Shown: positions 10,939 to 22,779, counted from the first letter of the stretch. The stretch is DNA of 64,000 bases from Viola odorata (GCA_963691705.1 OY829542.1:52183002-52247001); one strand, 5' to 3'. Numbers and translations are program-made. The notes: generated by a model not told the origin, from the letters alone.

Positions 10939-13900
10939 GATAAATATTAATTCGGATTGTCTTGATATACCCTATGTCTTTACTGGTGAAGAGATTATTG
11001 CCGCAACAGAGGATGAGTTTGAGATCCCGCATGAGTTGGCCCGTCTGGTAGAGAATTCTGAGAGGAAGATAGTCCCTCATCAGGAGGAGCTGGAAGAGAT
11101 AAACTTGGGGGCAAGCGATGATGATCAGAAGGTTGTCAAAATCGGAACAACCTTGAATTCTGTTCAGAAAAAAAAGTTGATTTCGCTTCTCGAAGAGTAT
11201 GTGGATGTGTTCGCATGGTCATATGAGGATATGCCAGGTCTTGACCCTAGTATAGTTGAGCACCGTATTCCATTGAAGTCCGAATACAAGCCCGTAAAAC
11301 AGAAACTCCGAAGGATGCACCCTGATGTTCTTTTGAAGATAAAGGAAGAAGTCGCAAAGCAGTTAGATGCGGGTTTCCTAAGAGTTGCCGAATACCCGGA
11401 ATGGGTCGCCAATATCGTGCCTGTACCAAAGAAGGATGGAAAAGTTCGCATGTGTGTGGATTTCCGTGATCTTAATCGAGCAAGTCCCAAAGATGATTTC
11501 CCCCTTCCTCATATTGATGTCCTAGTAGACAGTGCCGCCCATAATGGCATGTTCTCCTTCATGGATGGATTTTCGAGATACAATCAGATTAAGATGGCTC
11601 CTGAAGATAGCGAGAAAACAACCTTCATCACACCTTGGGGAACCTTTTGCTACAAAGTGATGCCCTTCGGTTTGAAGAATGCAGGTGCTACTTACCAGCG
11701 TGCCGCTGTTACTTTGTTTCATGACATGATGCATAAAGAAGTTGAGATATATGTCGATGACATGATAGCCAAGTCTTGCGAGGCACAAAATCATGTTGAC
11801 GTCCTAAAGAAAGTATTTGAAAGGTTGAGACAGTTTCAGTTACGGTTGAATCCGGCCAAGTGTACTTTTGGAGTGACATCAGGGAAGTTATTAGGGTTTA
11901 TTGTCAGCAACAGAGGTATAGAAGTGGATCCCGACAAGGTGAAGGCGATTCAAGAGTTACCTTCCCCCAGAACCGAGAAGGAAGTACGGAGTTTCCTAGG
12001 GCGTATTAACTATATTGCCCGATTCATTAGTCAGTTGACACTTACCTGCGAGCCGATGTTCAGAATGTTGAGAAAGAATGGGGACGCAGAATGGGATGAG
12101 GGCTGCCAAAAAGCTTTTGAGAAGATCAAGGCGTATTTGCAGAATCCTCCGGTGTTGATCCCTCCGACGCAAGGACGCCCTTTACTTATGTATTTAACTG
12201 TCACAACTAGTGCCATGGGTTGTGTTTTGGGGCAACACGATGAATCTGGGAGACGTGAACAAGCCATTTACTATCTGAGTAAGAAGTTCAATGAATGTGA
12301 GATGCGTTATTCCATGTTAGAACGGACTTGTTGAGCTTTAGCATGGAGTGCTCGAAGACTCAGGCATTATATGTTATATTATACCACGTGGTTGATTTCT
12401 CGCATGGATCCTTTGAAGTATATTTTCGAGAAACCATATTTGTCGAGTCGAATTTGTAGATGGCAAGTCTTGTTGGCAGAATACGAGATCGTGTATGTGA
12501 CTCAAAAGGCAGTCAAAGCAAGTGCTCTTGCCGATCACTTGGCTGATCATGCTATGGATGAGTACGAACCACTAAAGTTTGATTTTCCGGATGAAGATAT
12601 AGTGGTGATTGACGCTGAGCTTAAGGAAAATATGGAGGAAGATGAGTGGTGGACCATGTTCTTCGATGGTGCGGTGAACCTTTCAGGAAGAGGAGTGGGT
12701 GCTGTGATCATTGCACCAGATGACCGACAGTTCCCCGTGGCTTGCAAATTGAATTTCCCATGTACAAATAACATTGCTGAGTATGAAGCATGCATCAATG
12801 GATTAATGGCGGCAATCGATTTGAAGGTGAAAAGATTGGAGATTTTTGGAGATTCCGCTCTTGTCATTTATCAAGCGCAAGATTTGTGGCAAACTAGAGA
12901 TTCAAAGCTGATACCTTACCAAAAATTGCTCACCAAGCTTATAGATGAGTTCGAAGAAACTAAGTTTAATCGGATTGATCGAGAGAAGAATCGTTTTGCA
13001 GATGCATTAGCTACTCTAGCTTCTATGTTCAAACTGGAATGCGGAATAATGCTCCAACCATTGAGAGTAGAAGTGAGAGAAACTCCGGCATGTTGTGCTG
13101 CATTAGAAGATGAGCCAGATGGGAAGCCGTGGTTCCATGACCTAGTACAATTTATCAAATGTCGAGAATACCCACCGGGGGCAAGTCGGAGCGATAAGAA
13201 AACTCTTCAGCGTTTGGCCTTAGATTTCTACCTCGATGGTGAGGTTTTGTATAAAAGAAGGGCGGATGGTGCCTTGCTTCGTTGCGTTATTGTACATGAA
13301 GCCAAGAAGATCATGACTGAGACCCATGAGGGGATTTGTGCCACGCATGCTAGTGGACACATGATGGTGAGACAGATAATGAGACGGGGTTACTTCTGGC
13401 TCACCATGGAGCGAGATTGCATTGACTATGTCAGAAGGTGTCACAAATGCCAGGTCTACGCTGATCACATCAATGTCCCTCCCGCTCCCCTATTCAACAT
13501 GACACCCCCCTGGCCATTTGCAATGTGGGGAATTGACATCATCGGTCAGATTCATCCGAAAGCTTCCAATGGTCACCGATTCATCCTTGTCGCGATTGAT
13601 TATTTCACGAAGTGGGTTGAAGCTGCCTCCTACCCAAACATCACTCAGAAGACAACCATGCGATTCATCGAGAAGAACATTATCTGTCGCTATGGAGTCC
13701 CTGAAACAATCATTACAGATAACGGCACCAATTTAAATGGGAAGCTAATCGACAACCTTTGCAGACAATGGAAAATCAAACACCGAAACTCTTCGCCTTA
13801 CCGTCCAAAGATGAATGGCGCGGTCGAGGCAGCAAACAAGAACTTAAAGAAGATTATTCAGAAGATGGTGGTCACCTACAAGGATTGGCATGACATGCTT

Positions 13901-14377
13901 CCTTTTGCTTTGCATGCTTATCGGATCGCCATTCGTACTTCTACGGGGGCAACTCCTTACTCCTTAGTCTACGGTATGGAAGCAGTGATTCCACTCGAGG
14001 TGGAAATTCCTTCTCTCAGAATCTTGGCGGAATCCGGAGTGGAAGAGTCTGATTGGGCGAGAGTGAGGTATGAGCAGTTGAATCTAATCTCAGAGAAACG
14101 ATTGACAGCAATGTGTCATGCTCAATTATACCAAAAGAGGATGGCAAATGCTTATAACAAGAAAGTACGACCTCGCGAGTTCAAGACCGGAGACTTAGTA
14201 TTGAAGAAGATTCTTCCTCATCAGGAGGACAGTCGAGGGAAATGGGCCCCAAAGTATGAAGGCCCATATGTGGTCAAGCACGCATTCTCTGGAAATGCTC
14301 TAAGGCTTACTAATATGGATGGAGATGATTTATCGAGACCAGTGAACGCTGAATCTGTCAAGATGTACTTTGCATAG
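10939..14377 (+). pseudogene. pol: Element A pol: RT, RNase H, archaeal-type RNase H, integrase; one nonsense codon
   Basis: After the intron the frame reads RT with VRMCVDFRDLNRA, MPFGLKNAGATYQR and the catalytic YVDD at 11750-11761. A native RNase H domain follows, then a second, archaeal-type RNase H (FFDGAVN at about 12660, AEYEACINGL, GDSALVI). The integrase has an HHCC-like finger (CHKCQVYADH) and catalytic segments WGIDIIG, TDNGTN and NGAVEAANK. The product would copy RNA to DNA and integrate it. The only visible lesion is TGA at 12332-12334, where relatives normally have a tryptophan-starting WALAWSA-like block; the same frame resumes immediately. It is otherwise intact, matching the young LTRs. 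The C-terminus ends before the repeat-rich tail. Confidence 0.9.
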
Positions 14378-15388
14378 AGATTTGTAGACTATGCCTCCCT
14401 TGGATTAAAAGACATAGGGTTTTGTCATGACAAGACATCTAATATTCCTCCTGAATTAAATAAACATTTTTCTCAAAAACTTGCATATTTAAAATTTGCA
14501 TCTTAACTCTTAAAGCGACGAAAGGAAGCATGGTACCAACGGTCAAGGGGAATAGTTCAGCCTTATTTCACTAATCAATGTTAAGTTTTGCAGGAATTTA
14601 ACCTTTGTTTTGCAGAAGTACCTTTAAGCATCAGTCTCTGAGTTTAAGTTTGCAAGGCATCCGAGTGGAGCCACCAGCGTCTGAGTAGAGCTGGATTTAT
14701 GTTTCTGCATCGCGGTATTCTAGGGGAGACGTCCGAGTGAAACCGCATTTTATATTATCGCAAGGCATCCGAGTGGAGCCATCAGCGTCCGAGCAGAGCT
14801 GAATTGTCCAACGTCCGAGTGGAGTTACTGGCATCTGAGTAGAGCCGTCATTCATCAGCGTCTAAGCAGAGCTGAATTCATTTGATAGGAGTAGAGTCGT
14901 CATTCATCAGCGTCTGAGCAGAGCTGAATTCATTTGATAGGAGTAGAGTCGTCATTCATCAGCATCTGAACCAAGCTGAATTCATTCTTATCTGAGTCGA
15001 GTCACCAGCATCCGAGTGGAGCTGAATTTGCAAGGCGTTCGAGTGAAGCCACCAGCATCTGAGTAGAGCTGGATTTACGCATCGCGGTATTCGAGAGGAG
15101 ACGTCCGAGTGAAGCCGCATTTTACATTTTTTCTGCAAAGCATCCGAGTGGAGCGATTAACATCTGAGCACAGATGAATTTATTTTTTCTGCAAATTAAA
15201 TTTCTGCATCGACATCAGAGCGGAGGTAAATTTACATTTTAGCAATTTATATTTCTGCAAAGCGTCCGAGTGGAGGTAAGCTCACACTTCGCGATTTACA
15301 TTTCCGCATCATGGTGTCCAAATGGAACCGTTCCTTTTTGTCCATGACATGTCATCCTGCATTTAGAACATTCGTGGCATTGGGGCAA
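14378..15388 (+). repeat. Element A 3' hypervariable region with degenerate tandem repeats
   Basis: No gene is seen. From about 14650 to 15310 there are some twenty diverged copies of phrases like 'catccgagtggagccaccag' and 'cgtctgagtagagctgaatt', with spacing of roughly 35-60 bp and higher-order pairs (for example 14865 and 14920). Repeat-rich tails between pol and the 3' LTR are known in Tat/Ogre elements and are a source of new satellites. Confidence 0.8.
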
Positions 15389-15457
15389 CCGTCTTTACTG
15401 CTCATCAAAAATTTCGGTTACACCTTATTTTTGATAAGACGGTAAAGAGGGGGCAAC
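15389..15457 (+). promoter_or_regulatory. Element A polypurine tract with adjacent stem-loop
   Basis: The purine-rich primer for plus-strand synthesis (ggtaaagagggggcaac, 15441-15457) abuts the 3' LTR. The arm 15391-15412 pairs with 15427-15448 (about 19 of 22 positions), so the 5' half of the tract lies inside a hairpin stem. A short direct repeat (ggggcaac) flanks both arms. The same arrangement occurs in element B. Confidence 0.75.
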
Positions 15458-18084
15458 TGTTGCTACCCGAATTTTGACACGATTAGGTTAATTATTGCAT
15501 ACCCCCATTTTTATTCATTCTATTATTTATTTCTGTAGTATTTATCGTATATTTATTTCGTATCGTATTACCCTTTTTCTTCCTCCTTCTCCGTAAATCT
15601 TGGCTCCTTCAAACGTTCAATTTGTTATCATCATTAAAAGAAAGGCATCTTCATTACCCTTTTCTAAAATCCTCCGTAAATCTTGGCTTTCTTTTTTCCT
15701 TTAAACCATTCCCTCTTCATTCCTTCAAATGTTCAAAATTTGTTTCATCATTAAAGGAAAAACACCATCATTTTACCCCTACTAATTAACTCCATAAAAT
15801 CCCTCCCCATTTTTGACAAAAGGGGATCCGATTACTTTGATCCTCCCGATCTACACCCTCGCTCCCTCTCAACTCGTCTCTCCCTCTCAAACCAGCACCA
15901 AATCAGCACCTAAACCAGCACCAAATCAGTAACAAAACAACCCCAAATCAGCACCTAAACCAGCACACAAATCAACACCAAAACAGCCCCAAATCAACCC
16001 CCAAACCAGCACCAAATCAGTAACAAAACAACCCCAAATCAGACCCGAAATCAGCCCCAAAATCCACCCAAACATCAACAAAAATCAGTAACAAATCAGC
16101 CCCAAATCAATCCCAAAATCAGCCCCAAATCAGACCCGAAATCAGCCCCAAATCAGTCCCAAAATCAGCCCCAACATACACACAAAAACCACCCAAAAAC
16201 AGCCCCAAAATCACCCAAAAATCTGCACACAAAAACCACCCAAAAACAGCCCCAAAATCACCCAGAAATCTGCACCCAAACTGCTCCAAAACCTCCATCA
16301 AAACAGCCCCGAAGACAGCCACGCTGCTCAGCACCACCGCCGCTTCCTCCCTCGTCACCGCACTACAACTACACCGACACAGTAATCTCCTTTTTATTTT
16401 CTTGTCACCATGATATTTGTTTGTTTGATGGGTTAATTGTGCAGGAAAGAGGCTAAAAAAAAAAGAATAAGAATGAGATGTTGGTAGGTGCAGGTGGCGT
16501 AGAGAGGAAAGAAGAAGATGAGATGCAATTTGTATTTTTTTAGGTTAATTGTTAAGTGTTTGTTTGGGCTAAAAAAAAAAAAAAAGAGAAGTGGTGCATT
16601 TGTTTTAATTTTGGTAGGAAATGGGCCGGCCCCTGTAAAGGAAGGAAAGAGGCTTGGTTTGGTTGTTTAATTTTGGGTGATGGGCTGGCCCATTAGAAGT
16701 GTTTGTAATATTTATTTATTTGCTTCTTTATTTTTATTACTCGTGCTACTAACTAATCGGTGATGCAGGTATCCGCTCGAGGAGATGTTCGTTAGTTATT
16801 CTATTTACTATATGATCGAATGCATGATTATTTAGAACTGCTAGAATTTAAATTAACTTATTTCGCATGAGAATTAATTTATATCAACGACTCCCTTTAG
16901 TAATTTCACTCAAATCGACCCTTGCTTGAACGAATTAGGATTAGTAATTACTCAACTTTAATTTTTATTAAATGTATGAAATAAAATAGGATTAGTAATA
17001 AACATCACCCTTTAATTTAATTGCATGATTATTAATTACTAAAATCCTTAAATCTTCAATAAATCCCCACAAATCAAAACGAATAAAATCAATCTAAGAA
17101 AGCTAAACAAAGTAGTAAATAAACATAGGATTCAAATCCTTCTCCAATAACTTAGGTTCACTCGAAAATTATAGAATAGTAAATCACCAAAGAGAATAAT
17201 CATTTGGAAGTGAAAAGATAGTAAATGGGCCTTAAGCCCAATTCGTAGAAAATACCTCCATATTAATCCCTCTTAAAAATTCCTTAAAATGAGATTTTAA
17301 ATCTTTAATGTTGTGTGATCATTTAGATTTAGAAATCCCTTATTATTTATTTTGCGCTCACGAATGTATTTTAATTTATGCTATCTTGATGAATGTGTTA
17401 TGTGCGCGGCTTCGACCCCACTTCCCAGGTTTTTCTCTTTTCAACGTGTTTTCGCATTCACTCAAAAATGGTACTTTGCTAGTCTATGCATGCTTAGAAT
17501 CACATAGTAAATAGGATTAATCACGCGCATCGGCCCGATGATGATAGTGATCCATCGTTGTTCACTAGGATCGTCGCTTTGGTAAAGACTAATAAAACGG
17601 TAGTAATCCCACCAATTTTGCATGTAATCGGACTAATCTTGAACTCGGCTAAATATAACCGGAATAGGTATACAACCAACCTTCTTTATCTTTTAGAAAA
17701 TAAAAAAAAATGTTATTTTCTGTTAAACAACTCGACAATAATTAGGATAAAATCAATCCAATCAACTAAAAACTAATGCGACGATTCTCCCCTGAGGGCC
17801 AAACTAATTGTTTTCAATGTGATTTTTAAACACCTCTTTTTTAGAACCGGTAACCTTTTTTAGGATGAGACTCGGGTGCCTAACACCTTCCCGAGTTCAT
17901 AATACGACCCCGAACCATCGTTCTCGGGTTTAGACCCTTTTTATTTGTGCCTTAGTTTTTGTTTTATTTTCTTTCCTTTTTTTCAGACTTTTAGGTTTCC
18001 CTAAACCTTAGAAAAATAGGGTGGCGACTTCATTGTTATGTGTAATTTCATTGCGTCCCGAATTTCGCTCGCGACGGCGCGACA
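15458..18084 (+). repeat. Element A 3' LTR (2627 bp)
   Basis: Direct copy of 1293-3918. Differences seen by eye include a c/t near 15728, an a/g in the C/A-rich part, cc/aa near 16077, one extra A in the run near 16571, and g for a in the last 15 bases. It is followed by ggcgg, the right-hand target duplication. Confidence 0.95.
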
Positions 18085-19016
18085 GGCGGGAGACTAGTCA
18101 CCTACTTCGCCTAGCCGACGGGTACTCCCTCTCCTTCTAGGCTGGTTGCAACTCTTCTCTACTAGGGAACAAGAATGGCCAACTCTTGTCTCTAGTGAGT
18201 AAGCGATAGATTAAGTTCAAGAAATAAATAAATATGAATAAAGAGATTATTAAGCATGGTTTGATCTCACGAATGCATAAGAACTAAGCTCATCAACCCT
18301 TACCAAGAATGGGTGTTTAGCTACTCATACTCATGAATGAATAATAAGAATACTTGATTGCATAAATAAATTAAATTCGAGATTCAAAGAATTGAATCCG
18401 GAGCAATAGTATAAAAGTGTCGAATTGGGGAAGAAGAAGCGAGCGTAGAGAGAGTGTGGGGAAGGGGAGGACGAGTTCAGCTATAAGTAAGCTAAAACTC
18501 CTTTGTCCTTCTCCAACTCAATCTCCTAAATAATATCCTAAATTATCTCTAAAGATAATTATCCTGATTTGTTTGAGTAAAAATAGGAATTTAAAATATA
18601 CAAAGATGGAAGGAGATCCTTGATAGGATTCTTAAATAAATATCTTCTTGATCCTTATCTTTGTCACTGGACAGCTGTGATTTGCCAGCTCGCAAGGCCC
18701 AACGCCGCTGCTCATGATTCCTCTCTCGCGGATCAGTCTTGGTCGGAGTCTTGGCCAAGATGATGGTCAAGAGCGCGCTGCTTCGGATGAGAAAACGTCT
18801 AGGCCAAGATCCCGGCCTAGACTCAGGTAAACAGCTCCAGCTCTCCAAAAATCAGATTCTTCAATATTTTGCCTCCAGACCAGACCTGATAAGATATGGG
18901 AAATATAAAGATACATTAGTAGATTTACTGCCCAAAACAACAAGTAAATGGACAATAAAACATGATGAAATGCAATGTAATCACCCAGCCTATGCCTCAG
19001 TTTTTGGCTCAGCCCA

Positions 19017-19498
19017 ATAGCCCCCCAAACTTTTAAACTTTTCAAAAAAAAACCCACTCTGTTCTCAATTTATCATAGCTTATTTACTTTTTTATTTTTC
19101 TAAATTGAAAAATTTAATACGTTTAATCAATTCTTAATTTACTTTCACAACAATTAAAATAATAATCAATTACTTTGATATATTTCTAATAATTTTACTA
19201 ATTATATCCATTCACGTATATTGTATGATTGGATATAATATTGTATAAATTCTAATATATAATTAATTTTTTCTTTATTGTCTTCTTATTTATCTTTTTA
19301 TTAAATTTATCTAAATATTTGTTATTTAGTAACGGATACAAATACTTTTAATTATTTTTTCAATTTTTTACTTAGTTCATTTGCATTTCCTTTAAAATAC
19401 TCCTAAAAAAAATCGGGGGCGCTGCCCCCGAACCCCCGCACTTCTTAAGTACAAATTCTCAATCCGTCACTAATCTCGCCCCCCCCCAAACATCGAGC
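19017..19498. other. hAT interior, non-coding
   Basis: AT-rich DNA with no frame longer than noise. Near the right end it becomes GC-rich, with an inverted-looking block (gggggcgctgcccccg at about 19415) and a C-run (19482-19490). I see no transposase remnant. Confidence 0.6.
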
Positions 19499-19522
19499 CC
19501 AGGCTCCACCACTGATATGGTC
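19499..19522. repeat. hAT right end: terminal inverted repeat plus 8-bp TSD
   Basis: ccaggctccaccactg ends at 19514 and mirrors the left end at 575. atatggtc (19515-19522) repeats the left target duplication exactly. Confidence 0.85.
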
Positions 19523-19790
19523 GCAACTTCATTCATGAAATTTTGTCCATTTTTCACTTTAGAGGACTTGCCCAAAATCTTGATTGCTACAAGATTACCG
19601 CCGTGGAGTTTTCCTTTATATACACAACCAAAACCTCCTTCTCCTGACTTGTCCTTAAAAATATAATGTTATTTTCGTGATATCCTTGTTGGAATATCTT
19701 ATGGGCACCGGATCATTGTGATTTTGTAAAAAATCTCCAATTGTGTCGTATAAGGATAAATGCTGCCTTCGCCAAACAGTAATGGTTTAC
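19523..19790 (-). pseudogene. LRK10L-type receptor kinase pseudogene, 5' piece
   Basis: Read right to left, this gives the juxtamembrane DTIGDFLQNHNDPVP and RYSNKDI at about 19775-19690. The glycine loop (GEGGFGCVYKGKL), the VAIK lysine strand, and NFMNEVAT at about 19535 follow, stopping at the hAT duplication. It continues in the same sense at 566-1 on the far side of the hAT. No exon for the extracellular domain is seen upstream, so the gene was already incomplete or its first exon has decayed. A small defect interrupts the segment between KDI and the glycine loop. Confidence 0.8.
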
Positions 19791-20335
19791 AAGAGCTAGA
19801 ATTTTGAAATTACTATCGTTGTTGGCTAATTAGAGTTGTAGCCACTTATGCTAGTCTCGCTAGAATCCAAAACGTTTTTTTTTCATAAATTCATCGGTTA
19901 TAATATTAAAGCCCCATATACTAAAATTTGATTGGTCTCATATTTAGAAATAGTAGGCGGAGATAAAAAAAATGAACAAACAATTAATAATTTAATAGAA
20001 AGAATATAAAAATAATAGTAAATTAAATCGACAATGACACTGACTTGTGATTTTGAATATCGGACTCAGTACTTTTTATGGGCTGAAAAAAAGATAGTAA
20101 CAGTAGTTGTGCAAAACAAGTTAATTAGGAATTGAGTTGGCGTCCCAGATCTTATTCTAGAACAGTTTTTTCTAATATTCATCAATCACTTTAGTTAAAT
20201 TTCTTAAACGTACCTTAAGATTGCTAGAGGTTTGGATTTTCTAATAAACGTACCTTCAGGTAATTTGATATATGAGGAGGGTAGGAATTTTAAGCGGACT
20301 TGTATTTTATAGTTGTTTTATGAATATAAAAATGA
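19791..20335. other. Intergenic, nothing recognised
   Basis: AT-rich sequence between the kinase relic and the LRR stub, with poly-A/T runs and no conserved frame or RNA gene visible. Confidence 0.5.
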
Positions 20336-20674
20336 TTATCGTTGTATCAATGATAAAATGAATAGAACCATAACCTTGTCTCGAGTCTTGAAAGCAAGGT
20401 TTGATATGTCTGGATGGATGGCGCCTTGAAGACCCATGTCAGTAAGATTCAAAGCTGTGACTCTTTGGTTGATGGGGTTGGAGGTGACAACAACCCAACT
20501 GTAGAAATCGGTGTTTTCGGACCAATTCGTTGCTAAGACATTGTTAGAATCAAGATTCATGAGGTGGTCTCTGGAGGCAAGAAGAGCATTGTGATCAGAG
20601 CTGCTATTGTTGGATGCTGCTGCAAGTAATAAAGTTGTAATGCTAAATGATTCAAGAAATAGGGTTGTTTTCAT
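20336..20674 (-). pseudogene. LRR receptor kinase N-terminal stub
   Basis: The ATG at 20674 opens a signal-peptide-like start (MKTTLFLESFSITTLLLAAA). An LRR N-terminal cap follows (DHNALLASRDHLMNLDSNN, VLATNWSENTDF) and a first repeat (RVTALNLTDMGLQGAIHPDISNL), after which homology ends at about 20385. It is clearly related to the start of the gene at 28124. The cap cysteines expected near CNW.GV.C have become Y and T/S, and there is no LRR array or kinase downstream. It is a truncated duplicate. Confidence 0.8.
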
Positions 20675-22779
20675 GATCTTGTGCATATTTACAGATTTAC
20701 GAGAGAAATTGTCAGCTGGTTCTGCTCTGGATGCTTCATTTGGAATCAGCATCCTGAACACACAGATCTGAAAGGCAGTAGTACTTAAGTTTTTGTGGAT
20801 ATGCAATTTTCTTTTTCTTTTTCTTTTTTCCAGTAGAATATTGTTTAACTGGAACAAAGAATAATCACTATAAGAGGAATGTTTTTTCTTTTCTTTTCTA
20901 AAGACTTGTTGAAATATTAAAAAAGACAAGAAACAAATTGCACGTTTTGGAAAGAAAAAAAATTCTCCAACTCTCCTTGTGAGGGTTTCAAATTTTAAAT
21001 GATATATATCACAAAATCATTGTTTGTTTAATAAAAAAAGTGTTAAATCTCTCAGCGAGTCATTACGGCTAATTTGTAATCCATGTTGGTTTTTTTCTCT
21101 ATATAAAAGAAGAAGAATATATTAAAAAAGTAAGTGTTACGTTATATAACGTCTGACTTGGAATGTAATTTTGACATTTTATTATCGTTATTCTCGTTAT
21201 ATCACGTGTGGACTCTGTTTTGCAGAATATCACTCGTTATTGTTACAATTTTTGTTATTTTTCGTTATGACCGCTATTATAGCTAGTAAAAAATTCTATA
21301 ATATTTTATGAATCTATGTTTGTAGCGATTTCTGTTACGTTACGATATCTGTTTCATTACTCGTTACTGTTATTTAAAACCACAGCCAATCCTATCAAAC
21401 TCTTAAAATGAGAATGTGAATTCTAGCTGTCGAAAAAAAAATCAAGTTGTGAAATTGGGCTAAGTTAGCATGTTTTTTTCACCCTTGAGGTGAAGTGTAG
21501 CCACTAATCAGAAAAGAAGTTGACAATTGATAGTGACATTTTAGCGGTTTTGTTTGGCTCTTACTTTCTTTTGTGCTGCAATCAGTCCTATGCGTTAAAT
21601 GATGTAAGGTTCCTCAAATGGTAGGACTTGGATCTTTTCTTTTTCTTTTTTCCTTTTAAAAAAAAAAAGTCCTATTATAAGTCTCAAATATAAATACATG
21701 ATGTATATGTGTAGTGTTTTAACTTTTAACCCACCAACACTTTCTTTTTTAAAATAAAATAAAAAACTTAAATAGTTAAATTTGGCTTGATTCTCTTCTT
21801 GTAGTTTCCGTAAACACCTCTTTTTTAAAAGTACAAAAAATCTTATTTAATCTTATATTCGGAGTTTAATACTTCTATGGGTGATGCTCCAAATCTTGTA
21901 TTCGGAGCTTAATTAATGGGACATTTAGCCCATTAACATTTGTCTCCTTGTATAATTTGGATACCAATTTTTGACCTTGCTAAAATTAGAGCGTTTGGAC
22001 CGTTAAATAATTCACCTACCAACATGTTCTCTTTGTTAGAAAAATCAAATTTTCAACAACTATTTTTAAACCCTAATTACCAGGCCCTGACCAGCCCGTG
22101 ATCCGATGCGCTCACATCTAAACTTACAAAGATAGGGAGTTATAATTTGGGCCGAATCAAAGATTTGGGCCTACGAGAAAATATTATTCACTCCTAGTAA
22201 TCGACTCTTGGCATTGTCGTCGACGTCGTCATCATCTTCATCCCCAAGTAGAACCCTCAGTGCAGAGTAGCGATTCCAACTTCCACGTTCTCAGGAATTT
22301 CAGGTGATTTCAGTCGCTGTTGCAGACCTCTCAAATCTGGTTTTCTACTCATTGCATTTTGGTTCTTAGTCTATAACTTGACAATTTACTGGAAATGCCA
22401 ATACAAAACTAGGAAAGCAGAACTCTGGTCGTCAATATGTTTCCAAGCTTGATAGTCAATTAAAAAGAATGAAACGTAACAAGAAAGAACAAAATTGAAT
22501 CTTTTCTTGTGGGTCATTCTCCCATTAATGGGTTTGCCTTAGTTTGTTTTATTTTTTACACTTGTTCCTCTCCAATTCTTAACTTTGACAAAAACTAACC
22601 GACTCTGCCTCTAATGCTAACTTTCTGATGGAACCTCTATCTTAATGCAACGATAGAGTTTATAATGCCAAAGTGATGTTGGAAGAACAGGCTTAATATT
22701 ATTTCAAAATCAAGAGTTTCAGTTCAGCACTCACCATTATGACTAGGAGTGTTGTTTTGGTGTGTTTCAGTGTTGCCAG
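20675..22779. other. Intergenic; possible relic of a 5' untranslated region at about 22150-22330
   Basis: Mostly AT-rich with poly-T runs. 21130-21380 is rich in 'cgttat/gttacg' words, resembling eroded repeat DNA. At 22200-22310 a more GC-balanced stretch (gtcgtcgacgtcgtcatc ... then caggtgatttcag) resembles a plant 5' leader exon with a splice donor, but no coding exon follows, so no gene is called. Confidence 0.4.

Larger units (their letters stand above)
1293..18084 (+). mobile_element. Element A: full-length Ty3/gypsy LTR retrotransposon, Tat/Ogre-like
   Basis: Two long direct LTRs (1293-3918, 15458-18084) start with tgttgctaccc and end with gcgaca. The flanks are ggcgc on the left and ggcgg on the right, a 5-bp target duplication with one mismatch. 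The internal order is primer site, DUF7745-like ORF, gag, protease, G-patch, RT, RNase H, archaeal-type RNase H, integrase, a repeat-rich tail and a polypurine tract. By eye the LTRs differ by about five substitutions and one A-run indel in 2.6 kb (about 0.2 percent), so insertion is very recent. One in-frame TGA (12332-12334) interrupts pol. The dual RNase H layout and an extra ORF before gag point to the Tat/Ogre lineage. Confidence 0.95.
654..19011 (-). mobile_element. Element E: apparent solo LTR, same family as element D, interrupted by A
   Basis: About 1.56 kb (654-1292 and 18090-19011) is flanked by gccca at 649-653 and 19012-19016, with one extra g at 654. Its left end (tgatcgcgcgtcgaa) matches the left end of D (tgacgcgtcgtcgaa), and both carry a g-t-c-g-rich 'gggtcg..ccaca' landmark about 100 bp inside. 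There is no coding frame, primer site or second LTR, so a solo LTR left by recombination is the simplest reading. Orientation is inferred from D. It contains variants of the dispersed palindromic motif, for example gagtctaggccaagac at about 894-909 and a pair at 18796-18825. Confidence 0.6.
575..19514. mobile_element. Non-autonomous hAT element, inflated by nested insertions
   Basis: Terminal inverted repeats at 575-590 and 19499-19514 and matching 8-bp duplications at 567-574 and 19515-19522 define the element. Once the nested DNA (654-19011) is removed, only about 580 bp belongs to it: 575-653 and 19012-19514. That remainder is AT-rich with GC-rich ends and has no transposase frame, so it is a small non-autonomous element that needed an outside transposase. 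It landed in the kinase domain of an LRK10L-type gene. It is the oldest of the three nested layers here, since E sits in it and A sits in E. Confidence 0.85.

Noticed and set aside
22150..22330. Host gene first exon
   Set aside because: It looks like a leader with a splice donor, but no coding exon or protein similarity follows in the next kilobases.
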